A stretch of 64,000 bases of DNA from Helianthus annuus (GCF_002127325.2 NC_035433.2:87289350-87353349); one strand, 5' to 3'; shown: positions 23,902-35,228, counted from the stretch's first letter. A program made the numbers and translations. The notes: generated by a model from the sequence alone, not told the origin.

Positions 23902-24464
23902 TGTAGGGTCGTCTTCCTTCAACGAACACACGAACCGGACTGATCGAACAAAACACGCAATGTGCGGAAACCACCGCGTGCCTCGTACCGCAACGTAGAT
24001 CGTACAGAAGGTGTAGAAGAAGAGAACCGTGAATACACCGAGTATTCACAATTGACAATCACACAGATTGAATGAAGAACACAAAGCTAGGGTTTGTTTG
24101 CACAAGAGGTTTTCTCAAAATTTCACTGTTTCATTGATGTCTAATGATTGCATACATCACAAAGCTTAAATACAATCATATGTTCGCACAAACTAGACCT
24201 CACCATGAAACCCTCGGTACTTAACAAATAAGTACTCATCACTAAATAAGTACTCACCAATAAAAGAATACAAGTACTCACCATGTAAAAGAATACAAAA
24301 CCCTGAGTACTTAACAAATAAGTACTCACCATATAAAACCACAAGTTCTCATGAATAAGAACCCTTGTCCAAACTTGTGACACTTTCACATAAATACAAG
24401 ATCAGTCCTTCAATGTTGAAACTTCGGCAGTATCCAACATTTATCAACCTTTGGTGCACTTACA
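23902..24464 (-). repeat. Solo LTR C inserted in the 5' LTR of Copia A
   Basis: 563 bp starting TGTAGGGTCG and ending GCACTTACA. The flanking 5-mers are CTTTA (23897-23901) and CTTCA (24465-24469). The intact A 3' LTR has CTTCA once at this place, so this is a target-site duplication with one later mutation. There is no internal region, so it is a solo LTR. It contains several AAGTACTCAC repeats (about 24220-24340). The minus orientation is suggested by a sense TTTATATGG near 24330 and is not certain. Confidence 0.88.
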
Positions 24465-24469
24465 CTTCA

Positions 24470-24691
24470 AGATTGATTCTCATCCACACAATCCAAGAGA
24501 CACACCCGTTCATGAAAGGACGCGTCTATTCACTCGCACCCATTAGAAACTATAAATAGGGCTTAGATTTCATTTGTAGAATTCATTTCATTCCATTGTA
24601 CCACACGCATGTATTTCGATTTCAAGTTATATACAACTTCAGTTTAGATTATTATTAGTCATCTAGAGATCAAAGATCATTCTAGGCAACA
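24470..24691 (+). repeat. 5' LTR of Copia A, third piece
   Basis: AGATTGATTCTCATCC... to GGCAACA, matching the second half of the 3' LTR. A TATAAATAGGG promoter motif lies at about 24550. Confidence 0.95.
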
Positions 24692-24692
24692 A

Positions 24693-24705
24693 TCGGTATC
24701 AGAGC
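24693..24705 (+). other. Primer binding site of Copia A
   Basis: TCGGTATCAGAGC begins two bases after the LTR; one base differs from the usual TGGTATCAGAGC matched to initiator tRNA-Met. Confidence 0.85.
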
Positions 24706-24956
24706 ATCAGGCTCCAGGCATCACAGGGAATTCGCAATCAAGTTTTATTACTCTTTCTCAATTTGCAAGTTAGTTTTATTTTCGGTTCAGGATCGAACCA
24801 GGGGTTAGGAATCTAGGGTTTTGATTCCGGGGTTTAGTGTGAAATAGATTGATTGGTTGTTACACGTTGGGTTATACGCGGGGTTAAGGATTAGAGGTTT
24901 GTTGAAACCAAGAAAGATAAAGTTTTTTGAAAGTGAAGATTGTTCGGTCGGAAGAT

Positions 24957-26275
24957 ATGTCAGGAGTAACCGGACAGAATCCACAAATAGTAATTCAAAA
25001 GGAAGGAAGTTCTCTTTCCCAATTTCAGTGCCCAATCCTATAACCGACAAACTACACGGTTTGGGCAATTCGCATCAAAACGATTTTAGAAGCGAATGGA
25101 CTTTGGGAAACGATTGAACCGACAGAAAATACACAAACGGATGTTAAGAAAGATAAGGCGGCAATTGCTTATCTGTTCCAAGCAATACCGGAAGACGTTG
25201 TATTGCAAGCTGCAAGTTGCAAGATTGCAAAAGAAATTTGGGGAAATTTAAAGACAAGACACGTTGGTGTTGATCGGGTACAAAAGGCTCGTTGGCATAC
25301 ACTAATGTCAGAATTCGAGTTAATGCAAATGAAAGAGGACGACACTGTGGACACTTTCACCACAAAGATAAACAATGTCGTTACACGGCAAGTGAATTAG
25401 GGACAACACTGAGTCAACCGACTCTGGTATGCAAGCTCCTAAATGTCGTGCCAGAGAAGTTCACTCAGATTGTCGCCTCCATGGAACAATACTCCGATCT
25501 AGAAACAATGGCGTTGGAGGAAGCAGTCGGAAGGTTAAAGACTTACGAGGAAAGGCTAAGGTTAAAGAAAGGAAGCCCAGGAGATAGCCAAGATAGATTG
25601 ATGTTAACACATCACGACAACAACTCAGGCAGAGGAAGACAATTTGGAAACCACGGGCATGGCAGGTTCAACCAACCACATGGAAACTGGCGAGACAACA
25701 AAGATAAGCAAAGCACTAAGAACGAAGGATCTTCATCCAGACCTAGAATTGGAAATTCTAGAAATTGGAGGAAGTTTGCAAAAGGTCAGACAGACACAAG
25801 TAAGATCCAGTGTTTCAAGTGTCAGAAATATGGACACTTCAAGAAAGACTGTCCCGAGAAAGATGTTGTACAAGAACATTCAAATCTCGTCGAGGAAGAC
25901 GAAGCACCAGTATTGCTAATGACAATACAAGAAGAAAACATTGTTCAAGAAAGGGTTCTGTTAAACGAAGAACACATAGAACCAGTAAGTTACGCCACAG
26001 AAGATGAAAGTCTATGGTATTTAGACAACGGGGCAAGCAACCACATGACAAGAGTGCGAAGTCACTTCAAAGAATTAGATGAAAAGGTGACGGGTCAAGT
26101 ACGTTTCGGTGACGGATCACACGTAGAGATTAAAGGCATAGGTTCAATACTGTTGGAATGTCTGAATCAAGAACAGAAGATTGTTTCTCAAGTATATTAC
26201 ATTCCAAGTCTGAAAATCAACATATTGAGCCTCAGACAACTCACAGAAACTGGTTGCAATGTAGTTATGGATTGA
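24957..26275 (+). pseudogene. Copia A gag and protease
   Basis: Starts MSGVTGQNPQ and shows the gag domain (KDKAAIAYLFQAIPEDVV, KEIWGNLKTRHVG), then shifts frame near 25040 and again near 25380. The next frame has the rest of gag, a CCHC knuckle (CFKCQKYGHFKKDC, about 25812) and the protease (WYLDNGASNHMT, about 26018), where the usual DSG motif reads DNG. It ends in LRQLTETGCNVVMD with a stop at 26273-26275. The order and the single knuckle are typical of shorter Copia lineages. Confidence 0.9.
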
Positions 26276-27615
26276 GACTTACTAATAGTCTGCGACAGAA
26301 ACAGGAAGTTACTAATGCGAGTCAGGAGAATGAAGAACAGGCTGTACAAAGTCAAGTTAAAGATTGGAAGGCCAATCTGCCTGCTCTTAAACACAGAAGA
26401 TTTAGCATGGTTTTGGCACACGAGGTTAGGCCATTTACATTTCGATGCTATCAAAGAAATGACTTGAAAGAACTTGGTACACGGAGTTCCTCAAATAAGT
26501 CATGCCAGTCAAGTGTGTGCCGCATGCTTATTAGGAAAACATAGTAGGACACCATTTCCAAATCAGGCGAAATTCAGATCTTTAAAACCTCTGGATTTAG
26601 TCTATGGAGATCTGTGTGGTCCTATATCCCCACTGACACATGCTGGGTACTTGTATACGATTGCACTCGCTACATGTGGGCATATCTACTAACTTCCAAG
26701 GATCAAGCATTCAAAACTTTCAAGTAGTTTAAGGAAAAGGTGGAGACAGAAACACGAACCAAGTTAAAGATGCTAAGGACGGACAGAGGAGGAGAATTCA
26801 CGTTGGCTGAATTCAACAAGTATTGCAAGGACAACGGCATAGCAAGACAGCTTACAGCGCCGTATTCCCCACAGCAAAACGGAGTAGTGGAAAGAAGGAA
26901 CAGGACGATGTTGTCAACTACTCTAAGTATGTTAAAGGCAATGAACATGCCACAGATTTTTGGGGTGAAGCAATAAGACATACGTTATACGTATTAAACC
27001 GGATTCCATGGTGAACAAGACCCCGTATGAAGCATTGAAAGGAAGAATGCCGAATCTGGAGCACTTAGAGGTTTTTGGCTGCACAGCATACGCTAAGGTA
27101 CTGCCACTTCAACAAAAGAAGTTAGATGATAGAAGTACACCCATGGTTTATCTTGGAATAGAAGAAGGATCAAAAGCATACAGATTATATGATACGGCGA
27201 AGAACAAGATATGTGTCAGTAGAGATGTAAAGTTCATGGAGGGTCAACCATGGAACTGGGATAGTTATATGGAAATAATAGATTTAGGGAATCCCGAATA
27301 GACAAACTTTGTCTTTCAAGAAGATGACAACCCACCAGAGTTAGAAGAAAATGAACCAAGTAGTCCTGGTAGTAGCGGGCCACATCATGGAGATTCAGGA
27401 GTAGATCAGACAGAAGAAGAACAAGACTCCTATGTAACCTCGCCAGCACATTCATACAATCAAAACTCATCAGAGAGTTCAAGTAGATTATCAAGTAGAG
27501 GTCCATCTACATCTGAAAGTACAACGGGGAGTATTAGTGACACTCCGGTAAAACTAAGAAGTCTCGAAGAACTATACGAGGAGATGGAGGAAATTCAACT
27601 AGATCCAAAAGAATA
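26276..27615 (+). pseudogene. Copia A integrase
   Basis: Fragments in several frames: GAG-pre-integrase (WFWHTRLGHLHFDAIKEM, then CAACLLGKHSRTPFP), core (DLVYGDLCGPISP; LRTDRGGEFT; APYSPQQNGVVERRNRT) and C-terminal part (NKTPYEALKGRMPNLEHL, FGCTAYAKV). Stops occur at 26273, 26469, 26690, 26727 and 26974, with shifts among them, followed by an acidic serine-rich linker to about 27615. It cannot encode a working enzyme. Confidence 0.9.
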
Positions 27616-29073
27616 ACTACTTGCTGAAGAAGAACCAAGGAATTACAAGGAAGCATCTAGTGACAGAAAATGGATTGAAGCAATGAAGGCTGAGTTAGAC
27701 TCAATAAACAAGAATAACACTTGGAAATTGACAAAGTTGCCAAGAGAGCACAAGGTAATAGGTTTAAAGTGGGTATTCAAGACAAAGAAAGATGCAAACG
27801 GAAACGTTCAACAACACGGAATAGACTTTGATAAAGTCTTTGCACCAGTAGCACACGCATAGAGAGAATTCAACTAATGTTGGCTTTAGTAGCATATCAA
27901 GGTTGAGAGGTACATCACTTAGACGTGAAGTATGCATTCTTACACGGAGATCTCAAGGAGGAGGTCTATATCTCACAACCTGAAGGATTTGTAAAGGCAG
28001 GAGATGAAGGAAAGGTTTATAAACTATCAAAAGCACTGTATGGATTGAGACAAGCACCAAGAGCTTGGAATACGAAGTTAGATCAAACCCTAAAGTCACT
28101 TAATTTCAAGAAGTGCACTTTAGAAAATGCAATCTATACAAGGACGAGTAAGACTTCTACACTAATAGTCGGAGTCTATGTTAATGATTTGATAGTCACT
28201 GGAACATCAAGGAAGGAGATAGATGTTTTCAAGTCTCAAATGGAGAACAGGTTTGAAATGAGTGATCTAGGATTGCTAGCATACTATCTTGGAATAGAAG
28301 TTATTCAAGCAGGAGGTGAGATAGCCATCAAACAGACAGGCTACATCAACAAGATACGGAAGGATGCTGATATGATAACCTACAACGACCCAAAGATTCC
28401 TATGAATCCAGGAACACAATTAACAAAGACTGAAGAAGGAGATCTAGTAGATGCAACACATTACAGAAGCCTTATAGGTTCTCTCAGGTACTTATTGCAT
28501 ACAAGGCCAAATCTATGTTACCCAGTCAGTCTGCTTAGAAGATTCATGCAAGAACCAAAGGAGCAACACTTGAAAGCAGTGAAGCAAGTACTACGTTATA
28601 TCAAAGGAACTACAGAGCATGGAATCTTCTACAAGAAGCAAGGAGGATGTAAGATCACAGGTTATAGTGATAGCAGTTATGGTGTTAATACAGACAAAGG
28701 AAAAGGAACAACTGGTCTACTATTCTACTTTGGAGAATCACCTATAACCCGGTGCACACAGAAGCAACAAACAGTGGCATTATCATCATGTGAATCAGAA
28801 TTCATGGAAGCGATTGCAGCAGCATGCCAAGCTCTATGGCTTAAAAGATTACTAAGTGAAATTACAGGCTGGAAGGAAGAGAAGATAACACTCAGAGTGG
28901 ATAATGTTTCAGCAATAGCACTCATGAGAAATCCAGTCTTTCATGGAAGAAGCAAGCACATTGACACACGCTATCATTTCATAAGGGAATGCGTGGAGAA
29001 CGAACACATCAATGTGGAATACATAAGTGGAGAACTACAACGGGCAGACATACTAACAAAGGCACTAGCATGA
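27616..29073 (+). pseudogene. Copia A reverse transcriptase and RNase H, with altered YVDD box
   Basis: RVT_2 begins near 27640 (NYKEASSDRKWIEAMKAEL), is broken near 27860 and 27905, and then runs open from 27925 for 382 codons. Visible motifs are LHGDLKEEVYISQPEGF, YGLRQAPRAWN, GVYVNDLIVTG (catalytic YVDD changed to YVND), GSLRYLLHTRPNLCYP, RNase H (ALSSCESEFMEAIAAACQA, SKHIDTRYHFIREC) and the end QRADILTKALA. Loss of a catalytic aspartate together with the upstream breaks indicates a dead copy. Confidence 0.93.
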
Positions 29074-29153
29074 GTCAAGTTTGCTACAATGCGAGAACTG
29101 CTCGGAGTTCAAGATCTACAACAACTCAAGGATGTTCAAGATTAGGGGGTGAA

Positions 29154-29600
29154 TGAAATCACTAATCTCTACACATCCAAAGTGCATGTGTTTGTTAGTA
29201 TATACTTAAAAGTTAGTTAGATGGCGGTTACAAAGTATGGGGACTAAATGTGGCAAAACAGAACTTGGTAACTACCACCCCAAGGGTTGCGAAACCCCTT
29301 GGAAGACACCCATTTGATTTCGGCAGCCACACAAAGAACAAGAGACGCGACTCTTGGACAAGAAGACACACCTCTTCAAGATTGATTCTCATCCACACAA
29401 TCCAAGAGACACACCCGTTCGTGAAAGGACGCGTCTATTCACTCGCACCCATTAGAAACTATAAATAGGGCTTAGATTTCATTTGTAGAATTCATTCCAT
29501 TCCATTGTATCACACTCATGTATTTCGATTTCAAGTTATATACAAGTTCAGTTTAGATTATTATTTGCGATCTAGAGATCAAAGATTATTTTGGGCAACA
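29154..29600 (+). repeat. 3' LTR of Copia A, intact (447 bp)
   Basis: Runs from TGAAATCAC to GGGCAACA, preceded by ATTAGGGGGTGA and followed by the target-site duplication AAGAT. It served as the template to recognise the three pieces of the 5' LTR. Confidence 0.96.
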
Positions 29601-29659
29601 AAGATGCTAGAAACCCAAAAAAGAAAATACACCATAGAGTGATGTGTTTACTTGGGTGG

Positions 29660-29726
29660 AGAATGGTAGCTGATGGTGGTGGTGGTTGTGGTGGTGGTGG
29701 GTGATGGGTGGTGGATGGTGGTAGTG
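29660..29726 (+). repeat. GGT-rich microsatellite-like stretch
   Basis: Imperfect GGTGGT/GGTGGG repeats on the plus strand between Copia A and the next element. Confidence 0.8.
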
Positions 29727-29729
29727 GGT

Positions 29730-30245
29730 AGGGTTGCAAACGAACTGAACGAATACAAATACCACCTTAAGGAAATATATAGGTTCACGAACTATTCATA
29801 AACACTTACCGAACGAAATTTTATGTTCATGTTTATTCATTAAGGAAATCAATGTGTTCATGTTTTTTGTTTATATTAGGTAAGGAATGCAAACGTTCAT
29901 AAACACAAACTAACGTTCATGAACACAAATGAAAATAAACGAACACAAACAAACGTTCATTAACAAAATATATAATACACTAATACTTATAAAATATTTT
30001 ATTTGTCAGAATTTTGAAGTATTAAATATAGTATAAAAAATTTTAAAACACTAATGAACTATTGAAAACGTTACTGAACGTTCACAAACATAACATAAAT
30101 GAACAAACGCGGCTTCTGTTTATGTTCGTTCCTTTAACTAAAACGAATGAAAATTCTTGTTCGTGTTCGTTCATTTATTAAACAAATGAACACAAATGAA
30201 CTTCCCACGAAATGTTCGTTGAATGTATGGTTCATTTACAGCCTT
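29730..30245. mobile_element. MITE-like element rich in GTTCGTTCAT repeats
   Basis: The ends AGGGTTGCAAACGAAC and, inverted, AAGGCTGTAAATGAAC form an imperfect 16 bp terminal inverted repeat (13 of 16). The inside is AT-rich, non-coding and full of GAACA/TGTTC and CGTTCAT motifs on both strands. No clear target-site duplication was found, so the superfamily (perhaps hAT) is a guess. Confidence 0.6.
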
Positions 30246-30359
30246 ATCAAATACAAGTTTCACACTACATGAAATTAACACCAAGTAATTTTTACACCAA
30301 TGGTTTCACATACAAAGATAATCCCGCCCTATTTTTTACCCATAAAAAGACGTGGTTTG

Positions 30360-30545
30360 CCAAGATGGTATACCTCAGTTGGTCAGAGGGTTTTCCGCTA
30401 AGTGGTTTCCTCCTGGGGCGTCTAAGTTCGAATCCAACAAGTGTATGACAATAATTCAGAAGAACACTAATGTTCTAGGATTCGAACCTGGGTAAGCTGC
30501 CAGCATGTATAGCTCTGTCGTGTTGCAAACCAATTGCACTAAAGT
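30360..30545. repeat. Two tRNA-like SINE heads in inverted arrangement
   Basis: Plus strand: an A-box-like TACCTCAGTTGGTCAGAGG (30372) and a B-box AGTTCGAATCC (30425). Minus strand: a B-box GGTTCGAATCC (plus 30479-30489) and an A-box-like TAGTGCAATTGGTTTGCA (end near 30543). The boxes are RNA polymerase III promoter elements. No intact cloverleaf is formed, so these are SINE-type or tRNA-pseudogene sequences, not working tRNAs. Confidence 0.5.
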
Positions 30546-30589
30546 CGTTAAAAAATAAATAAATTATAAGACATAGCTTAATCTCTTCT

Positions 30590-30915
30590 TCCATGATACT
30601 CTTGGAACACACCTCCTTGTTTTTTTATAACTTTATCGTTTCTTGCCCGCCAAATATACCTTGTTGTTAGAAAGATCACATGAAATACCTACATCAAGTT
30701 GTGGAATTTTACACCAGAATGCAATCTGCCTTCTTGTTTTTGATGGGCAGATGATCCACCATTCCACCTCTTATGGAGCATTACCGCATAGAAGACATAA
30801 CATGGATGTAATACTAATTCTTCTTCTCATCATGGATACCATAGTAGGATCAATCCCACATGTTGCGGTGGTTGGTAACTGGGTTTGTTTTGGTACATTC
30901 GCTATAGCAAACAAA
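30590..30915 (-). pseudogene. LINE relic, zf-RVT region
   Basis: Minus-strand translation gives DPTMVSMMRRRISITSMLC, then LCGNAP, a stop, and EVEWWIICPSKTRRQIAFWC followed by KIPQLD. This matches the C-terminal zinc-binding region of plant L1-type ORF2 and parallels the LINE at 4908-6520. At least one stop and several substitutions are present. Confidence 0.7.
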
Positions 30916-31022
30916 AAAGTATAATAAAAAATATGTCCAAAAGGTATCGACACCTGTTCGGCTCGTTAAAAACAGTACAAAAGTTATTAAAAAGGTATTT
31001 ATAGTGTTGATGCATCTTTGTC

Positions 31023-31502
31023 TGTAGCTTGTATTCGTTCGTTATGTATTTGTTTCGGTCTTTGTATAACATTAAGTTTGTATTTTGTTTGACTTTGTGT
31101 AAGATTGACCATGTCAAATGACATCCTCCTATCAAATTCACCTGGCCAATATAAGTGGTTACATGTGAAAACAATCAAATGATAGTGTCGGACTATCGTT
31201 TGGGTTGTTACCATCGTTTGGCACCAAACTATGGACAACCATCGTTTTGACTATTCTCAAAACGAGAGTCACTATCATTTGAAAATGATGACTATCGTTT
31301 GGGACCTACAGGTATGTCCTATAAATACCTGTATTGCAGTAGTGAACACAGAATAGAGGGTTTAGAGCATTTCTTGTAAATTTTATGACGAAACTCTATT
31401 CAAATCAATACAACATGAATCTTTGAGTATATCTTTGTGTGTATACTCGGTTTGGTGTTTTAACTTGGAATCTGCACTTGTTTACACATTTATGCGCCTA
31501 CA
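31023..31502 (+). repeat. LTR followed by a tRNA-Met primer site
   Basis: A TATAAATACC promoter motif at about 31320 and the end GCGCCTACA are followed at 31505-31516 by TGGTATCAGAGC. The right end is well supported. The left end is uncertain: TGTAGCTTG at 31023 pairs with CTACA, but TGTTGATG at 31005 is also possible. Repeated ACTATCGTTTGG-like motifs lie inside. No gag or pol follows, so the element is truncated. Confidence 0.65.
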
Positions 31503-31504
31503 AG

Positions 31505-31516
31505 TGGTATCAGAGC
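31505..31516 (+). other. Primer binding site
   Basis: TGGTATCAGAGC, as in the other tRNA-Met primed elements of the window, two bases after the LTR end. Confidence 0.8.
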
Positions 31517-32760
31517 ATTAGGCTCGATTTCTTGTTGAAAACCAAGCATTTTGAGTGTTTTATGAGGTTTTGAAGTGGTTTTTGAGAGAGTTTTTAAGTT
31601 TCATTGGATAAAAACCCAAACCCTGTTTCTTGGCTGAAAATATGGATTAAAACTGATTAATTTAGTGTTATTTGATGAAAATATTGATTAAGAACTTGTT
31701 AAAATTTATGGAGACAATAAAAAACATGGTTTTTCTCAAGTTTGGAGCATAAAAACCATATCACCATTGTTTCTAGTAACTAAGCTTGTCGGAATACTCA
31801 CCGGAATAATACATTTTCGTGCTGAAATTCTATTGGTTGACATACATGATTGTATTGGAGCAGAAATTGTCCTTTTTGCCCCGTGTTGCTTGCAGATCTT
31901 GTCTGCTGCAAAAGTCTGTCGTTTGGTGTCCTTCCGAAACAACAGTGGACATTCAAACGATAGTCTCCATCATTTGAATTATCATATCGACCATTGCTTG
32001 GATTTCCTTCCAAACGTTAGTCCCTAAATGACAGTGATCTTCCATTACAAACGATATCTGTCGTTTAAACTTGTCTATATATCGATTGGCACTTGACTAT
32101 CATTTAAACTTGTGTTGTTTGAACAGTAGAAGGGTTTTTTTCTTGTTTCTTTTGCCTTAGAAAAAGTTTCATCAGTTTTTGTAATTTTTGGATGATATCG
32201 ATTCTCTTTGAACAGTAACACTTAAGCTCATCTGTTTATTTTGGTTCGCTAGTAAAGTTTTATGGAAAAGAAAATAGTGTATTCGCAAAAAAAACTATTA
32301 AGCTAAAAGATTGAAATATGTAGTACATTTTTATGTATGGCTTGAAATAAAAGTAACTAAGTTATCTAACTTAGTTATAGGGTGAGTTAAATACTAAGAG
32401 GTAAGTGGGTTAAGGCTAAACAAAAGTAACTAGTTAAACTCTGATAGGTGCATTTTAGGTAGACTCTAGTTCATATTAATTATAATTAAAATGCATTGAT
32501 ATTGGTTAGAATTATGGTTCTTTAATGTGGTTTTATTTTCATGAGGGTTAAGATAACAACAAGCTTAAATGATACAGTTACACATATAAAAAACAATTAA
32601 TTCAGATTCAACGTTAAAAATGGTAAAGCAAATTTGATGTGCTTAATTTATAAAATTTTCAGATTCAACGTTAGAAATGGTAAAGCAAATTTGACGTGCT
32701 TATAATTTATAAATATATTACCATGTCTCTTAAATGAATTATATATTATCTAATTAATTT
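31517..32760. other. Leader and AT-rich debris, no gene seen
   Basis: Non-coding continuation of the LTR element, then AT-rich sequence. It includes a second cluster of ATCGTTT/AAACGAT motifs (31945-32125) and a near-duplicate AGATTCAACGTTA...GGTAAAGCAAATTTGA(T/C)GTGCTTA at about 32600 and 32660. Confidence 0.6.
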
Positions 32761-32873
32761 TAGTGTTCATTGTGGCACCTGAGCAAAATCCGAAACAATC
32801 TTGATTTCTCACTTCACTCTTCTGTGCTTACTTGTCAAATTTCGGGACGAAATTTCTTTCAAGTTGGGGATGA
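32761..32873 (+). pseudogene. Extreme 3' end of a Ty3 pol with polypurine tract
   Basis: AATTTCGGGACGAAATTT followed by AAGTTGGGGATGA is the conserved junction of chromovirus pol end and polypurine tract. The same motif recurs in element D at about 48985. Confidence 0.7.
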
Positions 32874-35228
32874 TGTGACGACCCGGGTACTTGAGGTTAG
32901 CATTACTTAACTCCACAATCTTTGGCGTGTGTCTTTACGTTCAATTATCTTTATGTTACGACCATACGAGACTTGGTGGATTTCACGTGTACATCACTAA
33001 ATATTTAGAGGTGCATGTTAGTTATACATGAAGTCGTTAAAGGTGTCCTATGTGCTTGATTTCTTATATCGCAGTGGCGTCTTCGTATGTTCGTAGTAGA
33101 ATAAGCAATGCATTGGGCCGAATCGTCTAGTTATACACTTGGGCCGAATTAGAAACCCCCCCCCCCACCCCCCACATCTAACTTGCTTGTATCTTCTCTC
33201 AAAGCCCAAAACTTGGCCCAAGGTTTCTAAACCTAACCGGACCCAAACCCACTTGGGTATCACGCATATATGCTAAAGGAGTATGCGTAGATATTATTTT
33301 GCAATCTTTACAAACCCTGTTCTTCTCTCAAGATCACGAACGGCAGAAGGTCCCCCTCTCATTATTTTCGAGCATTCATCTCCTACAATCAAGTTCTTGG
33401 TTAGTAGTTTTATGGTCACGCTAACTTATAAATTGAGGATCTCGTTTATGTGTAATATATGTGTGATCGTAGACGTGAGAAAAAAATTATATTATGATTC
33501 GTGCATGTTAAATAACGTTTAGGGTGCATGCTATTAAAAGTGCTAATGAACTAGATATAACGGATAGCCGATGTCGATTAAATCCGCATTGATGTTGTGT
33601 GTCGAAACAGTGATGATGACTACATGTAAATTGATTGCCATGATGTATGATTTCTGGTTAATTAGTTGGATAGATTTGGTTCGCAAGATATTTGTGATGT
33701 GGCTGTAATTTGCTAGCATGCTTAATGATAAATAAATTTGATGTTTCATTCACTAGGTTATTAAGTTGGACGTAGCAGGATATATATATATTTATATTAA
33801 GCTGGAACCAAGATATGATTAGGGAATGCTCAGGATTGTTACAAATCAGGAAAACTATTAAGTTGTGCCAAGGGTGAAACAGTGGGCCGGGGATGGGGTT
33901 TAGTAAGATCCGATGAAGGTTGGGCCTTCAATTAATGTTGTTATGAATTGCTCACTAAACAAAGAAAACATAGTAGGCCCAAGTCGCATAGGCCAACAGT
34001 CCACAGCTTAGTTTGGGCTCTTATTCAACTGAGTTATTTCAATGATTTTGGCTGCATAATCGGGTGGGCCTGGGGTAGTTCTGTCGAGTAGGCTGTGGGC
34101 TAACGTAGTTGGGCTGTTTGAGGAATTAAGGGTTCACGGGTTATGGGGCACAGTGGGATTGGACATGAGGTGTTGGGCCGAATTGTTATATAAGCTTACA
34201 ATAATTAACAAATGGTTATAATATGTATGGTAAACTAGGTCTTGTATGATATAATTTCCCTGTGATCCGAGTGTCTAGCACATATAATGGTTACGATGTA
34301 TGATATGCTTAAGTGTGTTACGTGATCAACTATTACTTGTTACGTGATATTACGTGTATATATTTTATGTGGGTAACTTGTGACGAGATACTAGGCTAGA
34401 CGTGAATACGAAACTGATTAGATTGATAACCATGATTAGGACGTGGTGGGTAGATCAACTGGGAATAAGTAAATTTCATTACCGAGCAATCCAAGGTGAG
34501 TTCACTGCTCTTTTTCCAAGCATGCATCCCGGGGAGGGATATCGGGTAACGTTCCGGGGAGGAATGCTAGTTATTGGGATGTTTGTTATTATTACTCAGT
34601 TTCTATCACATAAGACCCCTTACATCTACCGACAGTTGCCGAGGAGGCAACGAGGTTATTAGTTGATAGCGCTATTAGGTTTGGCACCCTCACACCGTAC
34701 CTGGGAGGACGGGCGTGAACTAATTTCCTTAAAGCATGACCAATGTTTTGATAGAGACATTGGGGTTGGGCAAACACATCTTGTAGCCATTTCGGTAATC
34801 GAGTTAATAACAACATCAAATCAAATTGATAAACGGTTTTATACATGTATCTGGTAAACTAAACTCGGTAACAAAACTTTGAACTCACCAGCGTCGTCTG
34901 ACACACTTGTTTGCATGCTTGTAGGTCGTTAGCTGTTTTGCATTGGAACTTGCTGTCTGGAGTAGCTGGAGAGGTCATGGGTCGACTGGAGGAATTTATG
35001 CTATTGATTTCTTGATACTATATATTGGTTTTTAAACTATTTAACTTTGTTTAACTTTGCTTCCGCTGAACACTTTGGTTTTCATTTAAACTTGTTGATG
35101 GTATTTTTAATTACAATCGAGAACTTAATTTTGAAACATGTATGGGTTCAATGTAATTAGTGGCTCATCGTTGGTACGTCACACGCCTAGCAGGGACATT
35201 CCCTAGGTGGTATTTTGGGAGTGTGACA
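32874..35228 (+). repeat. Ty3 LTR (2.36 kb), Tekay-like
   Basis: It starts TGTGACGACCC after a polypurine tract and ends TATTTTGGGAGTGTGACA. The last 350 bp are recognisably related to the minus-strand LTR fragment at 55210-55570. A C-rich run of about 20 bases lies at 33150-33172. The rest of the element is missing on the left. Confidence 0.75.

Larger units (their letters stand above)
12253..29600 (+). mobile_element. Copia element A, outer member of a three-level nest
   Basis: A full-length Copia-type retrotransposon on the plus strand. It is flanked by a perfect 5 bp target-site duplication AAGAT (12248-12252 and 29601-29605). Its 5' LTR is broken into 12253-12458, 23883-23901 and 24470-24691 by element B and solo LTR C. 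The pieces sum to 447 bp, the same as the intact 3' LTR (29154-29600). A tRNA-Met-type primer site follows at 24693-24705 and a polypurine tract (ATTAGGGGGTGA) precedes 29154. By eye the LTRs differ at about 19 of 447 sites, so this is the oldest layer of the nest. The coding region is decayed. Confidence 0.95.

Noticed and set aside
24693..24710. tRNA gene fragments at TGGTATCAGAGC sites
   Set aside because: These 12-13 base matches directly follow LTR ends and are primer binding sites, not tRNA genes.
30360..30545. Functional tRNA genes
   Set aside because: A- and B-box-like motifs are present, but no acceptor or anticodon stems pair into a cloverleaf.
31005..35228. One element joining the LTR at 31023 and the LTR at 32874
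   Set aside because: The two LTRs differ completely in sequence and length, so they belong to different elements.
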